Shown piece by piece: positions 1-11,067 of a stretch of DNA of 64,000 nt. Positions within the stretch are counted from its first letter, which is position 1. Each line of letters begins with the position of its first letter. The position numbers and the translations under genes were made by a program. The notes under the pieces were generated by a model, which was not told the DNA's origin, searched no databases, and worked only from the letters and a program-made list of their open reading frames with translations. This stretch comes from Byssochlamys sp. IMV 00236 (Eukaryota > Ascomycota > Eurotiomycetes > Eurotiales > Thermoascaceae), in the NCBI GenBank assembly GCA_001931875.2, contig MSJH02000629.1:62001-126000 (forward strand). Reading direction: 5' to 3'.

Positions 1-2064
1 GATTCGACAGGCTAGAGAACGATTGTCGACAGCTTCGAGACGTCGCGTCAGCATCCAACTCAACCTTAACTGGCTAGGAACGGACGTCGGGTGGAGCTTT
101 CAGATGGGGGCTCTAGGGCGACAACTGGAGCGCTTACCTTTTCCTTCGCCAATACAGCGTCTTACGACGGCACTTGGGAGTATGGGAAAACAGCGTTCGT
201 TGTTTGCTCAGTCTGCACTGGGGATTTCCGTTGTGGAAATTCCGGGTCTTTGTGCCAGTCTTTACGCAACGCCCTCCTAATAAGACGTGGTTGGGCTCTG
301 ATGCAGCGGACCGGGGTAGGTTCGAACAAAAGCCGTCCTTGATGCGTTGTCAAGGGCGAACGTGATATCGATGACCTGATCGTGGCGCAGGGAACTGTCT
401 ACCGGCCAGCGCAAAGACGATGCACGAGGCGGCACAGCTACGCGAACTTGGAGATGGCCGACGCTAATTGCTTCGATCTGCCTGTTGCCTGCAGGGAAGC
501 AATTCTGAAGCAAGTGAAACAAGAAGATGAGGCGGTGCCAGCGGCTTGTGCTCCGAGAGATCTTCCGGGTTCCGAAGCAGAACTAGGTTCCTCACAACTC
601 GAGGTCCGATAGAGGGCTCAGAAGGTCTCTCTGATGTCAGAGATGCGCCAGGAGCGGGCTTGCGACGGCAGTTCTAAGATCACAATCGTCAGTTGCCATC
701 GTCGACCAACAACAGGCTTTCCCGCGTCTGCACTCGGGGGAGCGATTGATAAAGAGGGGGAGGGAAAGAGGAATGGTGGGGTTTCGCGTTAAACTAGCCC
801 GGCGACTCGGGAGGATGTATGCGTTGGCAGAATGCGGGAGCTTGTTCTGTGCTGCAGCCAAAGAAAAAAAAAGAAAACATACCTTGTCGATCAGCTTCGC
901 GCATCCAGCGTACCCTACCAAAACGTCCAATTCTTATACCACAGACGCGCGCGCAAGGTTCCTTCCTTTTTTCCTGTGCGACCGTTCGTGCCTCTTCGCG
1001 AGGGGCAGCGGGATCGGGGCCAGCTGATAGGCAGCGACAACGCACTGCAGAAGGGAGCTTCGCAACGAAGTGTACGATGACGCCGTCTCACGCGGCGGCG
1101 ACAGAGATGCGCTTGAGTCGAATGGAACGCGCGACGGCGCACCAGTGATGATCTGGGCTGACAACGGTCTGTTTTTTTCTTTTTGGCGATCGTTCAACAA
1201 CCAGGTTGCGCGCGTACGATTGACTGTGCTTCTTTCCCTCTTTTTTTCTGTCCTTCTCTCAGCTGTGCAGGGCCTGCGCGCGTGCGAATGTTAGCTCGTG
1301 GGACTGCAAGTGGGCGCTCGAGGTTCACGGGCGGCACGATGAGGGCAGGATGGCGGCGCGACAGCGGGCCGCAACAACACGGACAGAAAAGCTTGGGCAA
1401 GTGGACAAGAAGGGCAGAGGGCGCCAGGTAGTCTGGCTTGACGGGTTATTCTCCGCAGGGGCGCCTATGAGCAGACGATTCCAGGACCACAGCAGGGACC
1501 CGAGCAGAGGGACACGGTGATTTGAGGCAGCGGGTAGGGGAAGACGTTAAACCGGCGGGAAGGAAGAGAGAGGGGGGAAAGCAGAGTGGGCGAGGGAATC
1601 GTTCTGGGTGATTCGCGGGGGGGCAAAGAAGCGAGAGAATGTGCAGCCCAACAGGATGGCGACCAGCGCCAAGGGCTCTTCCGCGCGACCGTGGGCGCCG
1701 GGCGCTGATGTCAGGGCGGCCGGACGCGGAGGTGAATATATGAAATGAATAATGATCCAGGAATACGGTAATCCAATAGGAATAATAAAAAAATAATAGT
1801 AGATCGTAAATGGTAAATGCGAAGAATAAAATAACAATCACAGAAAGAAGAACGAAATAAATCGAAGGGGAAGACGGGAAGGGCGAGGGCGAGGCCGTGT
1901 TGATGTTGATTCAGTTGATGTGACTGACCCAACGCGACTGAGCCAGAGCCAAGTCAGAGAGGTAACTTAGTAGTAGCAGCAAGCAGCGCTGAGCAAAGCA
2001 CAGTCCTTACTTGCTACTACTTGATACTACTTACTACTATCTAGAGTAGCAGTAGTACCTAGTA

Positions 2065-2084
2065 TCTCTCTCTCTCTCTCTCTC
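2065..2084. repeat. (TC)10 microsatellite
   Basis: A perfect run of ten TC dinucleotides, preceded by a TAGTAG/TACTAC-rich stretch from about 1965. Simple pyrimidine runs like this are common in fungal promoters and 5' leaders. Confidence 0.9.
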
Positions 2085-3119
2085 AAACCAGCACGCACAA
2101 CAGCCGCGCGCCGGATCCTGTTGGTGCGCGCTGACGGTTTTCCCCGAGCGCGGACACGGGAACAGGCAAAAGAACAAGCAGCAGAGGGCCAAAAAAAATC
2201 AGAGAAACGAAACGGGCGGGAAAAGTTGGATATGAGGCTGCAGGATGGGACCGCGCCGGCGAAACCAAAAGCAAAAAAAAAACGACGAAACGTACCTGGT
2301 CGAGTAGGTCGATGATTTGCTGCGACGGTGAGCAAACCAACAGAGTATGCGATTGATGATTGAAGGATAGGATAGGATAGGATCAATCCAACGCGATGAT
2401 TGGGTTGACGGTGAACAGGTGCGAAGATGCTTGATAGGATGAGCCTCGAGAGTCGCAGGGAGGCAAGACGACCAACGAGAGAGAGCAGAGACTGAAGGCC
2501 GCAGCGACGAGAAGAGCGGGCGATGGGGCATTTGTACCGCCGCCCGAGCTGACTGGCTCGCCAGCGCAACTCGCGATGGATCCGGTCGTGCCCGCTCCGC
2601 GTATCGCCCATGACGCACGCTCGATGGGATGTCCGTCTGCCCATCTGCCCCTATCCGATTCCTCGCCCATGTCTTTTTTCTTTTTTTTTTTCGCGAATCA
2701 CACAATCCAGCGCTACGTTCTTTTTCTGACTGGCTGGCGCAGTGCTATTATCATTAATTATTATGCGTAGGTATTGTTATATTATTGCTGTTCTGAGGTT
2801 ACTCGTCGCAGCGCCCTGCGCTGGCCCGGGAAAAGGCTCAACGTGCCTCTCGGGTCTCGTGACCGGCACCTGCGCTCGGCTGACTGTCCGCTTCGGGCGA
2901 CTCCTCCACTCGACGTCGCCTTGAGAAGTCTTGAGAAACTGAGAAACAGAGAAACAGAATCGCGTTCCCAACAGAAAGACGCGATTGTTGATTGATCGAT
3001 TGATGATTGATATTGATAAAAATGGAAGAACTCATCAACGCGGAATGAATTGAATTTGGTCGTCTCATCATTCTAATAACAGACCCCTCTGCTGGCGATA
3101 CCAGTAATAATTACTCTAT

Positions 3120-3178
3120 CTCTTTTGTTTTCTTTTTGCTTTTTTCTTTTCTTTTCTTTTCTTTTCTTTTTTTCTTTC
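3120..3178. repeat. Pyrimidine tract with CTTTT pentamers
   Basis: Almost pure C/T on the plus strand, with consecutive CTTTT units near 3146-3170. No coding content. It is either a promoter-type pyrimidine tract or a slippage-prone microsatellite. Confidence 0.85.
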
Positions 3179-4837
3179 ATTATTGGCAATAATAATAATC
3201 TGCTCCCAGACTAGACTAGTCTCATTAAGAGTCTCCTACGTGCAACGGTTGGCTCCCTCCGGAATGCGACCGACGCGGGTGGCCGCTGGGTTGATCGTCG
3301 GACAGCTGAATGGGGGGCCGTGTTGTGATCCCAGTCTCATCTCTGCTCCGGCGGGCTCCCTCGGCTTCTCGATCTTCGATGGAGGCTGGCTTCCCTCGAG
3401 ACGCCCCTGCTAAGAAGAAGAATAATCATCACCATCCTTCATCCCGCATGGAACGGATTGTGCGCGACACTACGACCGAAACAGAAAACGCAGCGAACCG
3501 TCCGAATCTGATGAAACCGAGCGCCGGCCTGAACTGGTTGCCTACCTCTCCCATCATCCTGGTCGTCCAAACTCATGCAGCCCGTATGACGGATATAACC
3601 AGGTAGTTGAACATAATCACTCATCATTAATTTAGAATTTACCATTCAATTATATACGCTGGACTCGTCTGATGCATGCTCGAGATGATGACGCGAAGTC
3701 CTTGGCTCCACCTGCTAATAATAATACTACAGTATGTATGTATCTAGAGCAATCGCCATGCGGAGAAAACCCTCAGATGCTTTTCCGTTTTCCGTGTTGT
3801 TTTCCGTCCCCGATTCAGGCAGACTCTTTTCCCGTCACTGCAAAAATCTGCGCCCAGCCCTCTCCTCTGTAGCCACTACTAGTAGCTGCCCGAAAATTCA
3901 GGATACTACATAGTAGTTAGTACTTGCTACTGTATTATTATGGTATCGTCTTTATTATTATTGTTGTTATTATTGAGAAAACTCATTCTTCGATATCGAG
4001 AATACTACAGTATATACTGCTAGTCGGGGTGGACCGCATCTACTACTCTCGACCGATGAGACCAAACAGAGGACGGGAGGCCCTGCAGATGATTCAAGTA
4101 GTTCCCCGTATGAAACCAACTAGAGTAGATATCTAGGGCTCTCACGCGATTCAAGAGATCGTCGATCCCGTCTTCCACGTGTGAAGCTCGTTCTTACCGC
4201 CTCCGAGTCTCCGACAAATCGTGAGATCCTGACCGCTTGATCGAGTCGGTGTGCAAACCTTGGAATCTGGGCGGCGATGCCAATGGCTCTTCCAGGCGCA
4301 GATGGGGGGTCTGCTCCCCGAATCGTAGGCACCCGGTACCTGACCCGAACTTGGGACGGAGGATCTCGTTTCGCGATCACGGTCCAAGCTCGCACAAATC
4401 ATCATTCAATCCGGCGGAAATCTGGAGTGATAAGGGGAAGAGCTCTGGCCACCTGACGTCAGCTTCCCTATCGTAGAGTAGTTAGAGTAGAATGCGAAAG
4501 AGTTAGTTAACTGAGAACATGCCGTTGAGCGCGGACACAGCTCAAAACCTCTGCGACATTCCTGGAATCACGATGGATTCCTGCTTTCTTCTTTTTTCGT
4601 GCAGCTCTCCACGAGCTATGATTTCGGGTGACCTGCCTCTGCATCTACTTAGCGCGACTTCTTGCGATCCAGAAACAGAAGGAATATTGGTGAATTATTA
4701 GTTAATAAGAATTCATTAGCTCATGGTTTTTGTTTTCCGTTCCAGCGCGTCTGGCCGACGATGGACCTCACTTATGTTCGCTTAATCATTCCACCCAGAA
4801 CACTGTCGACGCTTCGAATTCTAGGCGCGTTTACGTG

Positions 4838-6090
4838 TCACCGGTGAAGAAAAAGAATGATCGAGCCCGCAGCAATGCGCGCTCTTGCATATGACGTCCG
4901 CGATCTCGCAGTCGAGATTGGGGTCGGGATGCAGCCCAGACGCGCCCACAGCTCCACGGTTCTTGCCCCATGGTGGTCATCCGCAGAATTGAAGTACTGT
5001 CTGCCCGAGTGCAGATGTTCGCGAAACATGAACCAATTGAGATTGTAACCAGCTCTCCAGCCTGATGCACCAGCAGCGCGTCATGGCAGATTTGCGCAAG
5101 TTCACCTGTCTTCCCCGTCAAGTCACTTGATCACATCGATATGGCTGCAGCAACACCGTGAGATGAGCCTCTTCACGCCAACTCCTGCAGTTAGTAGCAT
5201 TTAATACCTTTTTTTTTTCTCCTCTATCGTATTCTAACTTCTCTGTTGCAAAGGCTGAGGCGGTGTCCCTGATAGTGCAGTCTCTTGCGCCAAAAATGAC
5301 TATGCCTGAAGCTATCATACCTGACTGCACGGCGTCTGCGAACCTGACACCTCGACCAAATCCCCAACTTCGTTCTTCAGAGTTTATGCCACGTCGAAGA
5401 CTACTGCATGTATAGAAATAAGCTTGGTCCCGCATTCTACACCCATGTCACGGGCGATCTGATATTCACGTGAGATGTATGCCGCTGGCTTCCATCGCTT
5501 TCGTCTTTGGATGCCTCGCGCTCCTTATCGATCTTCAGGCTTCATTCAGGCTTCATTCAGGAGATAATACGGCAATATCCCGGAGACTTATCTTCTGGCT
5601 ACCATCCGGAGCGGTCTGCTCCATTGGAGATAACAGATGTGCCTCGCGACGACAACTCAATCTACACATGCAGCATCCCACGTCCTGGTGTGATGGCAGA
5701 ACGGAAGTAAAATTCACTTTTGTACTTCTGTATAAGTTCCACTTGGTTTACTACACTTGTGTTGCCCAAGTCGAGCATGCCTAAGTTGTACGCATCGCGG
5801 ACACCGTACTTGCGTCCGGCAGCCTCAATGCTAATGGGAGTCGGAGCGCATGGGTCCAGTCTGGACTTCACGTCAAAACAGTTGATCGAGCCTAATTAGC
5901 TCCTGCCACCCTGTCTGCCATAGCAGCTCGGTCTCCAGGACGTGATTGGGTCCACTATAGACATCAGTCAACGGCCATAGCCCTGTTCGTCTCAGCCTGG
6001 AGCTGCGTTCCAACGAAACGAGCAATGGATCCGCCACAGGCCGTGGAGCAGGCCCATCGAATCATCATGACGACGGTCCTAGCTTGCGGG
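4838..6090 (-). pseudogene. Frameshifted, unrecognised coding relic
   Basis: Several minus-strand segments read like ordinary protein but lie in different frames. One runs from about 6090 to 5967 and contains the stretch ACSTACGGSIARFVG. A second, about 5965-5876, contains VYSGPNHVLETELLW and ends in a stop. A third, about 5880-5750, contains RLDPCAPTPISIEAAG and YNLGMLDLGN. Changes of frame near 5966 and 5878 have no good splice signals. Further left, about 5121-4840, two frames carry protein-like text such as GELAQICHDALLVHQAG and NWFMFREHLHSG. An 11-bp tandem duplication at 5537-5558 also breaks the region. I do not recognise the family. It could be a decayed gene or, less likely, a multi-intron gene I failed to assemble. 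Confidence 0.3.
5537..5558. repeat. 11-bp tandem duplication
   Basis: The unit AGGCTTCATTC occurs twice in direct succession. It lies inside the presumed decayed coding region, and 11 is not a multiple of three, so it would shift frame if the DNA were coding. Confidence 0.85.
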
Positions 6091-8530
6091 ATTTCTACAG
6101 GTGAACCCCGTAGTTCTTGATGCTGGCATGTTACTTCGCATGTTGATAAAAAAGGGATATGGTTATGGGGGCCTTGAAGCAGCCGTTGGCGCCACGCGAT
6201 TGCATCAGTTGTTCATACCGTGGCAATTGGCTGCTCATTTGAGTAGAGTGTCACTGATTTCTAGTATACTGGCTAGCCAACATGGCCCCGTGCCGGGCGG
6301 GTTGACGGGATGACAACTGATACATCGTGCCTGCTCGCTTGCTTGCTTATCCAACCCCTTGTCACTTGAGACGTCTGCTTGACGTGGCTTGCAAGGTGTA
6401 GGGCTCTGGAGTTTCTGATGAGTGATACGGCCCCGGTTAGACCTCTTGTCAAAGATCTTCGCGCACGCTAGGTTGATGACTTGTGCTCTCTGCTACATTG
6501 ACACCTCACGGCAATTGCAGTGAGATTTTCACGCCAGACAGCAATCGATCAAGAAACAACGCAGGACCTAGTTCTCTAACCTGAGTCGAGACCTCACTGC
6601 CATCGGATCCGTTGGCCTTGGACAAGGTCGACTTAGCTCCGGAAGATGGGAAGAAGGCTGTTGCCAGATGGGTTGAGTTGAGTTGACTGGCCCCATTTGA
6701 GAATACCCAATCAGGATCAACAGAACCCTTTCCACGCCGTGATAGGACGGGAACTATGGATGATGAAGAAGCCTTCAACGGCCTGATCAGGCACCGTTCC
6801 ACGTCTCATATGCTGGTAAATGAGGCGGGAGCGCAAGGGACGCCAATAAGCAGCCTCACGGGTGGACTATGTGTGGTTCTGTCATGGATGGTTGACAGCA
6901 TCTACGAATCATTCTTTTTTATACTCTCAAAACTCTATCTATCTACGTCCCCTTCCCCCATCTTGACATGCCCCTGTTGGTATACTAGGTGCTCGGCTCT
7001 GGCTATCACCTGGATCCGACGATTGAGTGGGAGAATAATACCCAGTTTCCCTGGAAATGGCGAAGCAGCCTCGTCTGATTATCAGACGGAGCCGTCAAAG
7101 CCAGTGGATGGCGTCTTTCATCTACTGTCGGTTCTTACATCGGACACTCCGAGTGTGAAGTCTCTTGGTCGACCTCCGTATACGTTGACATACTAGATTA
7201 CGGCGTCCTGTGTACCGTCAGTCATGGGAGGTGGCCGTCCCGGACGCAAATGCTCCGTCCAAATATCCCTCTGGATAATGCCGCGCGTGATGCCAGCGAG
7301 GCTCCACTGTGATGGACTTCGGGCCCGAGATTCGTATTTCCCAGCTGATCACTCTGTCCTGGTGCGGTGGCGACAGCAAGTATGTCCTTCCCCCTTTCTT
7401 CGCACGTCTGACATTGTCTCGGCCTTCGTAGAGGTCACGGTCCGTCGTTCCTCGCTATACAGGTGTGGGACGTGCGGGATCAGGCTCAGGGAGAGATCCC
7501 TCAGGCATACTCATGAAGGATATCCCGTATGGCTCTTAGCATCCAACGCACTGATCATTGAGGGGCGAGTATATGAGGACTCTGGCCGGGATAGTAGAAT
7601 GAAGACAGCTTGAAAACCGAGGCTGTCTCTAGACCTGGATGCGATTCTCGGGGGCAGGATAAGCAGGCGGGATTGAATATCGGATATATATCATCCTAGA
7701 CAGCAGTGATTCATCTGTAGTCCATAAACAGAATCATAGCAGCCAGTACTCACTCCTGCAACAGGTCTCTGCCCATCTCCGCTATTTTTTTCTATCTCCA
7801 AGTGCCAGCCACGCTTCGCCAGTGACTGCGTGCAGGAGGCAGAGACCATCGAACAAATGCCCCTAATGGAGTAGAAGCCATAGCTTGATCGTCCCATCCA
7901 CCAAGAACAGAAAAATAATCGAAATCCCTCATTTCGAGAGCAAACACAAAATCCAAACCCGATATTCCAGGCATCTCAGGCAGAAAGTGTTCGAGAAGCC
8001 AAAAAAATAGCAAACAAGGAGAAAAAAAAAAAAGGGAAGAATCTAAGAAGCCCAACCCCTCCAGATAGCCAAGAAAGAAACAAAAAACACACACCTCCCC
8101 CCACTTTATTCACAGTTCTCACGCGATCCAATAACCCCATCCAGGGCTGAAATTAACATGCAGTTCTAATCATCAAATGATAATGATAAACCAACAAAAC
8201 CTTGATTCCGACACTATGGTTCCTTTCCCGCAATATTAGATTGCCAGTTTGGTTGGGCAGCAAAGGAACCGCATATGAACTATGACTTGTTCGCTTCTTA
8301 CAGGCTGGGGTATCATAGGGCGGGAAGGGGGGTTCTGACGTGCAGAAAATGGGGGATTTGTATTTTAGAGGAGAGTAGTGTAGAGGGAGAGGGGTTGAGG
8401 TTGGGTTATTATGGTGGGTTTGGTTTGGTTTGGTTTATTTTTTAATATTGTTGGTTATGGTGTTTGGTGGTAGTGGTGGTGTGCGGGTGTTGCGATAACT
8501 GTACTGTACTATATAATTACTTTTCTCGGT

Positions 8531-8557
8531 TATGTATGTACGTACGTACGTACGTAG
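8531..8557. repeat. TATG/TACG tetranucleotide microsatellite
   Basis: Two TATG-type units are followed by several TACG units, forming a self-complementary ACGT-rich run. It lies in non-coding DNA. Confidence 0.85.
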
Positions 8558-9441
8558 GGAGGAATTCCCCTTCTTCCATCATAGGATCTAGTAAGAAAAT
8601 TCCTCTTTAATTTTGACATTGCTTGTGAGCGGGAAATCGTTGGATCGAATTACTTAATGATATGTTCAACAACAAGGTTAGCTATTATTTATTATTTATT
8701 TCCCCGAAAGGAAACTTCTACGCTTGTCATTCTCGCTCGTCCCCTTCTAAGTACCCCGATTTCCAAAACGCGGTAGATACTGATAGAGTGACATAGAATC
8801 GTATCTGCAGACGCGCACTGTTCGTGAATGCCTTCAATTTAGCGTTCTCGTCCGCCAGAGTCAATCTGTACCGAAGCAGGAGAAAGTCGCCTATCTCGAG
8901 TTTATAATCGAAATGCTGATCGTGGAAGGGAATATAGTAAGTACACTGTACTTAGTTCTCTGGTCATATAAAAAAAAATAATAAGAGCTACTTTACAATC
9001 CAAGATTCAGCTCTCAACGGAGGGATACGGTTTATGGGCTTAATTTTATTCTTCCAGTCGACTATTCTACTTGTCTGCTGCTTCTTGTACTAGAAGCTAG
9101 GGTAGCTGCATTTCTCACCTGTGATTCCTCCATCTTCCGTTGCAGAGACGATGGTCACTATTTCCCCCACTCGACGCCAGGAGAAATGGGCTTGGGCTAT
9201 GGGCTTACAGATTTAACTGGAGTCTCTTCCGTAGTTGTCAGAATATCGAATGTTATTACTACTGAGCATATGTATATATCTAGTACAGATTGCGGAGTGC
9301 GACTAGGACGCTTAATGCGCGTGTAGGTACTGGGAAGTCAAATTGGAAGTCCCCGAAAAAAAAAAAAAAACATCACTGAATACCACGCAAAGGATCTCAA
9401 ACGAGAGCCTTATCAAGATAGGCGGGAGGTATGTGCAGGAT

Positions 9442-9449
9442 AAAAAAAA
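9442..9449 (-). terminator. RNA polymerase III T-tract terminator
   Basis: A run of eight A on the plus strand (eight T on the tRNA strand) starts one base past the tRNA discriminator base. This is the expected Pol III stop and supports the tRNA call. Confidence 0.85.
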
Positions 9450-9450
9450 T

Positions 9451-9542
9451 TGGACTTGGGGGTAGTCGAAACCCCGACTTCCACAATTTCTGTGTGTATT
9501 GATACATGCAAATGTGGCACTCTACCACTGAGTTACAAGCCC
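9451..9542 (-). tRNA. tRNA-Ala(UGC) with 20-nt intron
   Basis: On the minus strand a complete cloverleaf can be folded. The acceptor stem GGGCTTG pairs with CAAGTCC, including the G3:U70 wobble that is the alanine identity element. The D arm uses ACTC/GAGT around AGTGGTA. The anticodon stem CCACA/TGTGG encloses the loop TTTGCAT with anticodon TGC. The T arm GGGGT/ACCCC holds the loop TTCGACT, and the discriminator is A. The mature tRNA is 72 nt. A 20-nt intron (9487-9506) interrupts the loop one base 3' of the anticodon, the canonical eukaryotic position. A T8 terminator follows directly. The D stem begins with A10:U25 instead of the usual G10:C25, but pairing is kept, so the gene looks functional. 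Confidence 0.93.
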
Positions 9543-11067
9543 AATCAACTGCCGATATTTCTCCCCCATCGATTCACCATGTCATATGTAGTATTCCAAA
9601 AACGGGTTGTAGGGTTGTATATTGCACCCGAATTGGCCTGTTCTGTCTTACAAGTTACGGACTTTGCTAGCTTAGCTTCGCGTGTGCTTATTATCTGTGG
9701 TAGAAGCCCGAAGTTCTCAGAATGATATTAATCTATTTTCTACGAGTTTCGGTGAGAGTTCTAGATAAGGAATAGTGAATGTCCGAGTCTTCTCTTGCCA
9801 GGAACAGTGGGGTGAACTAAGATAGTCTCCGTCTGCAAATTCACCGAAACATAGTTATCATCTGCTAGAAGCGGAACAAGCAGGTCCTACTCCTGGCTTC
9901 AATAATATGGCCATACTCGTTCCAAATTGATTTATTTGACTCGATTCGTGGCTAACCATGGGAGAGCGAATGGATCTTTTGAGCTGTAGCATCTGTCTCA
10001 TGTGGAGGCATTTTATACTAACACATTACCCGGTAGCTTTCATTGATGGGATTCGTAATTAGCCAATTTATATTTATACAAACCGTACACTGTGATATAT
10101 TATTATGTAGTTAAATGGAGAATTGAACAACACACTGACCAGACGATGATTCTTTCTCCAATTTAACTGATTCGCTTGTTGCACCAACTCTGGTAACAGT
10201 CAACACTCGTCCCGCGGTACGCGCCCCCGCAATGGGGCCCGATGCGGAACGATCCCTGGGACGGACAAGTCTCAAAACATCTGTTTACAGCGATGATATA
10301 GAGCACTCTGACCTCGAAAGGACATGCCCTTGTATGAATGTCTTAAGGCTGTTCTGATAGGGCGTGGGATGTTTTAGCGTGTGGCGCAATAACTACCGGT
10401 AGTCGTGGCTGTTACCGCCCCTCGAATCAACATTGACAGTTTCCGATAACCGTGTAGACAGAATCAATAAGATAAGACCACCCTGGTAAGCATCAATCCC
10501 GAATGATATAGAACAACACAATATCTGAACCAGTTTCCCATGTTGTGGTGTTCTGTCGCACTGTTGCGCCCAAGCTGGTAGCTTATCTAATCAGGACGGC
10601 CGCGCTTCGGCCTCATGTGGCTTTTCCGCCGTGCCTGGACAGAGGACTGAGTTCCGAGATTAAGCAACACCGCCGCATTCCACTCCACGCGTTCTGGACA
10701 TCTCGTTTCCACGGGTCCGTTCGGTGGAAGACGTTCGACAAGCCGATACTTTGTCACGGGCTGATCTTTCCCCAACGTCAACTTCAGAACTTCAGACGCG
10801 CCAAACGCTCGCTGCACATGCATGACGCCTCCGTTGACCTCCGGCACGGTTCTACAAGCATACGGTATAGCGACGGAGGTCGAGAGGGAAGCCAGCCTGA
10901 CAGCAGGGAATCGCACCTCACGAGTCTGATTGCTGTCCGTCTCGAGGCGACGCTCACTGCGGCGTTCGCAACTGGCCTTTCCGGCTGTGACCGCTTCCGC
11001 GCGCCGGAAAGCGGACAAGGACGTGGAGTCTGTGGCGGGTTCCTGAGTTTATGGGGCGCGATTAAAC
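9543..11067. other. Upstream region of uncA
   Basis: There is no gene in the first kilobase, which is AT-rich and stop-dense. From about 10540 the DNA becomes GC-rich, and overlapping frames are open on both strands up to the kinesin start. This is probably the uncA promoter and 5' leader. The 193-codon plus-strand frame (10545-11126) overlaps the kinesin start codon in another frame and shows no recognisable protein. Confidence 0.5.

Larger units (their letters stand above)
1..4830. other. Gene-poor region with simple repeats
   Basis: I find no convincing gene here. Open frames reach about 200 codons but occur on both strands at once, with compositions typical of low-complexity DNA (Arg/Ser/Pro-rich or Phe/Leu-rich), and no family motif is visible. 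The stretch from about 700 to 2700 is rich in homopurine/homopyrimidine runs and repeated TACTAC/TAGTAG words. It includes a (TC)n run near 2065 and long pyrimidine tracts near 3120. It resembles the long upstream region or untranslated leader of a regulated gene lying outside the window to the left; that reading is inference. Confidence 0.5.
6091..9450. other. Non-coding stretch, no gene seen
   Basis: The longest plus-strand frames (6756-7196 and 7224-7613) lack family motifs, are not linked by clear introns and have no supporting context, so I do not call them. Positions 7990-8100 contain A-rich runs. Positions 8330-8480 are strongly G/T-rich on the plus strand, with repeated GGTTT words. 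From about 8900 on the DNA is AT-rich and stop-dense. Nothing else is supportable. Confidence 0.45.

Noticed and set aside
2027..2644. 205-codon minus-strand frame and its overlapping frames
   Set aside because: The text is Arg/Ser/Phe-rich, three frames are open over the same DNA and it runs through a (TC)n repeat. A short piece (SQQIIDLLDQ) before a donor-like site looked like an exon, but no partner was found.
6506..6802. Minus-strand frame containing DPDWVFSNGAS, faintly like a copia-type protease region
   Set aside because: Only the first dozen residues resemble that family; the rest does not follow and no other retroelement parts are nearby.
6756..7613. Two plus-strand frames of 146 and 129 codons
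   Set aside because: There is no motif, no convincing intron to join them and no context; composition is not clearly coding.
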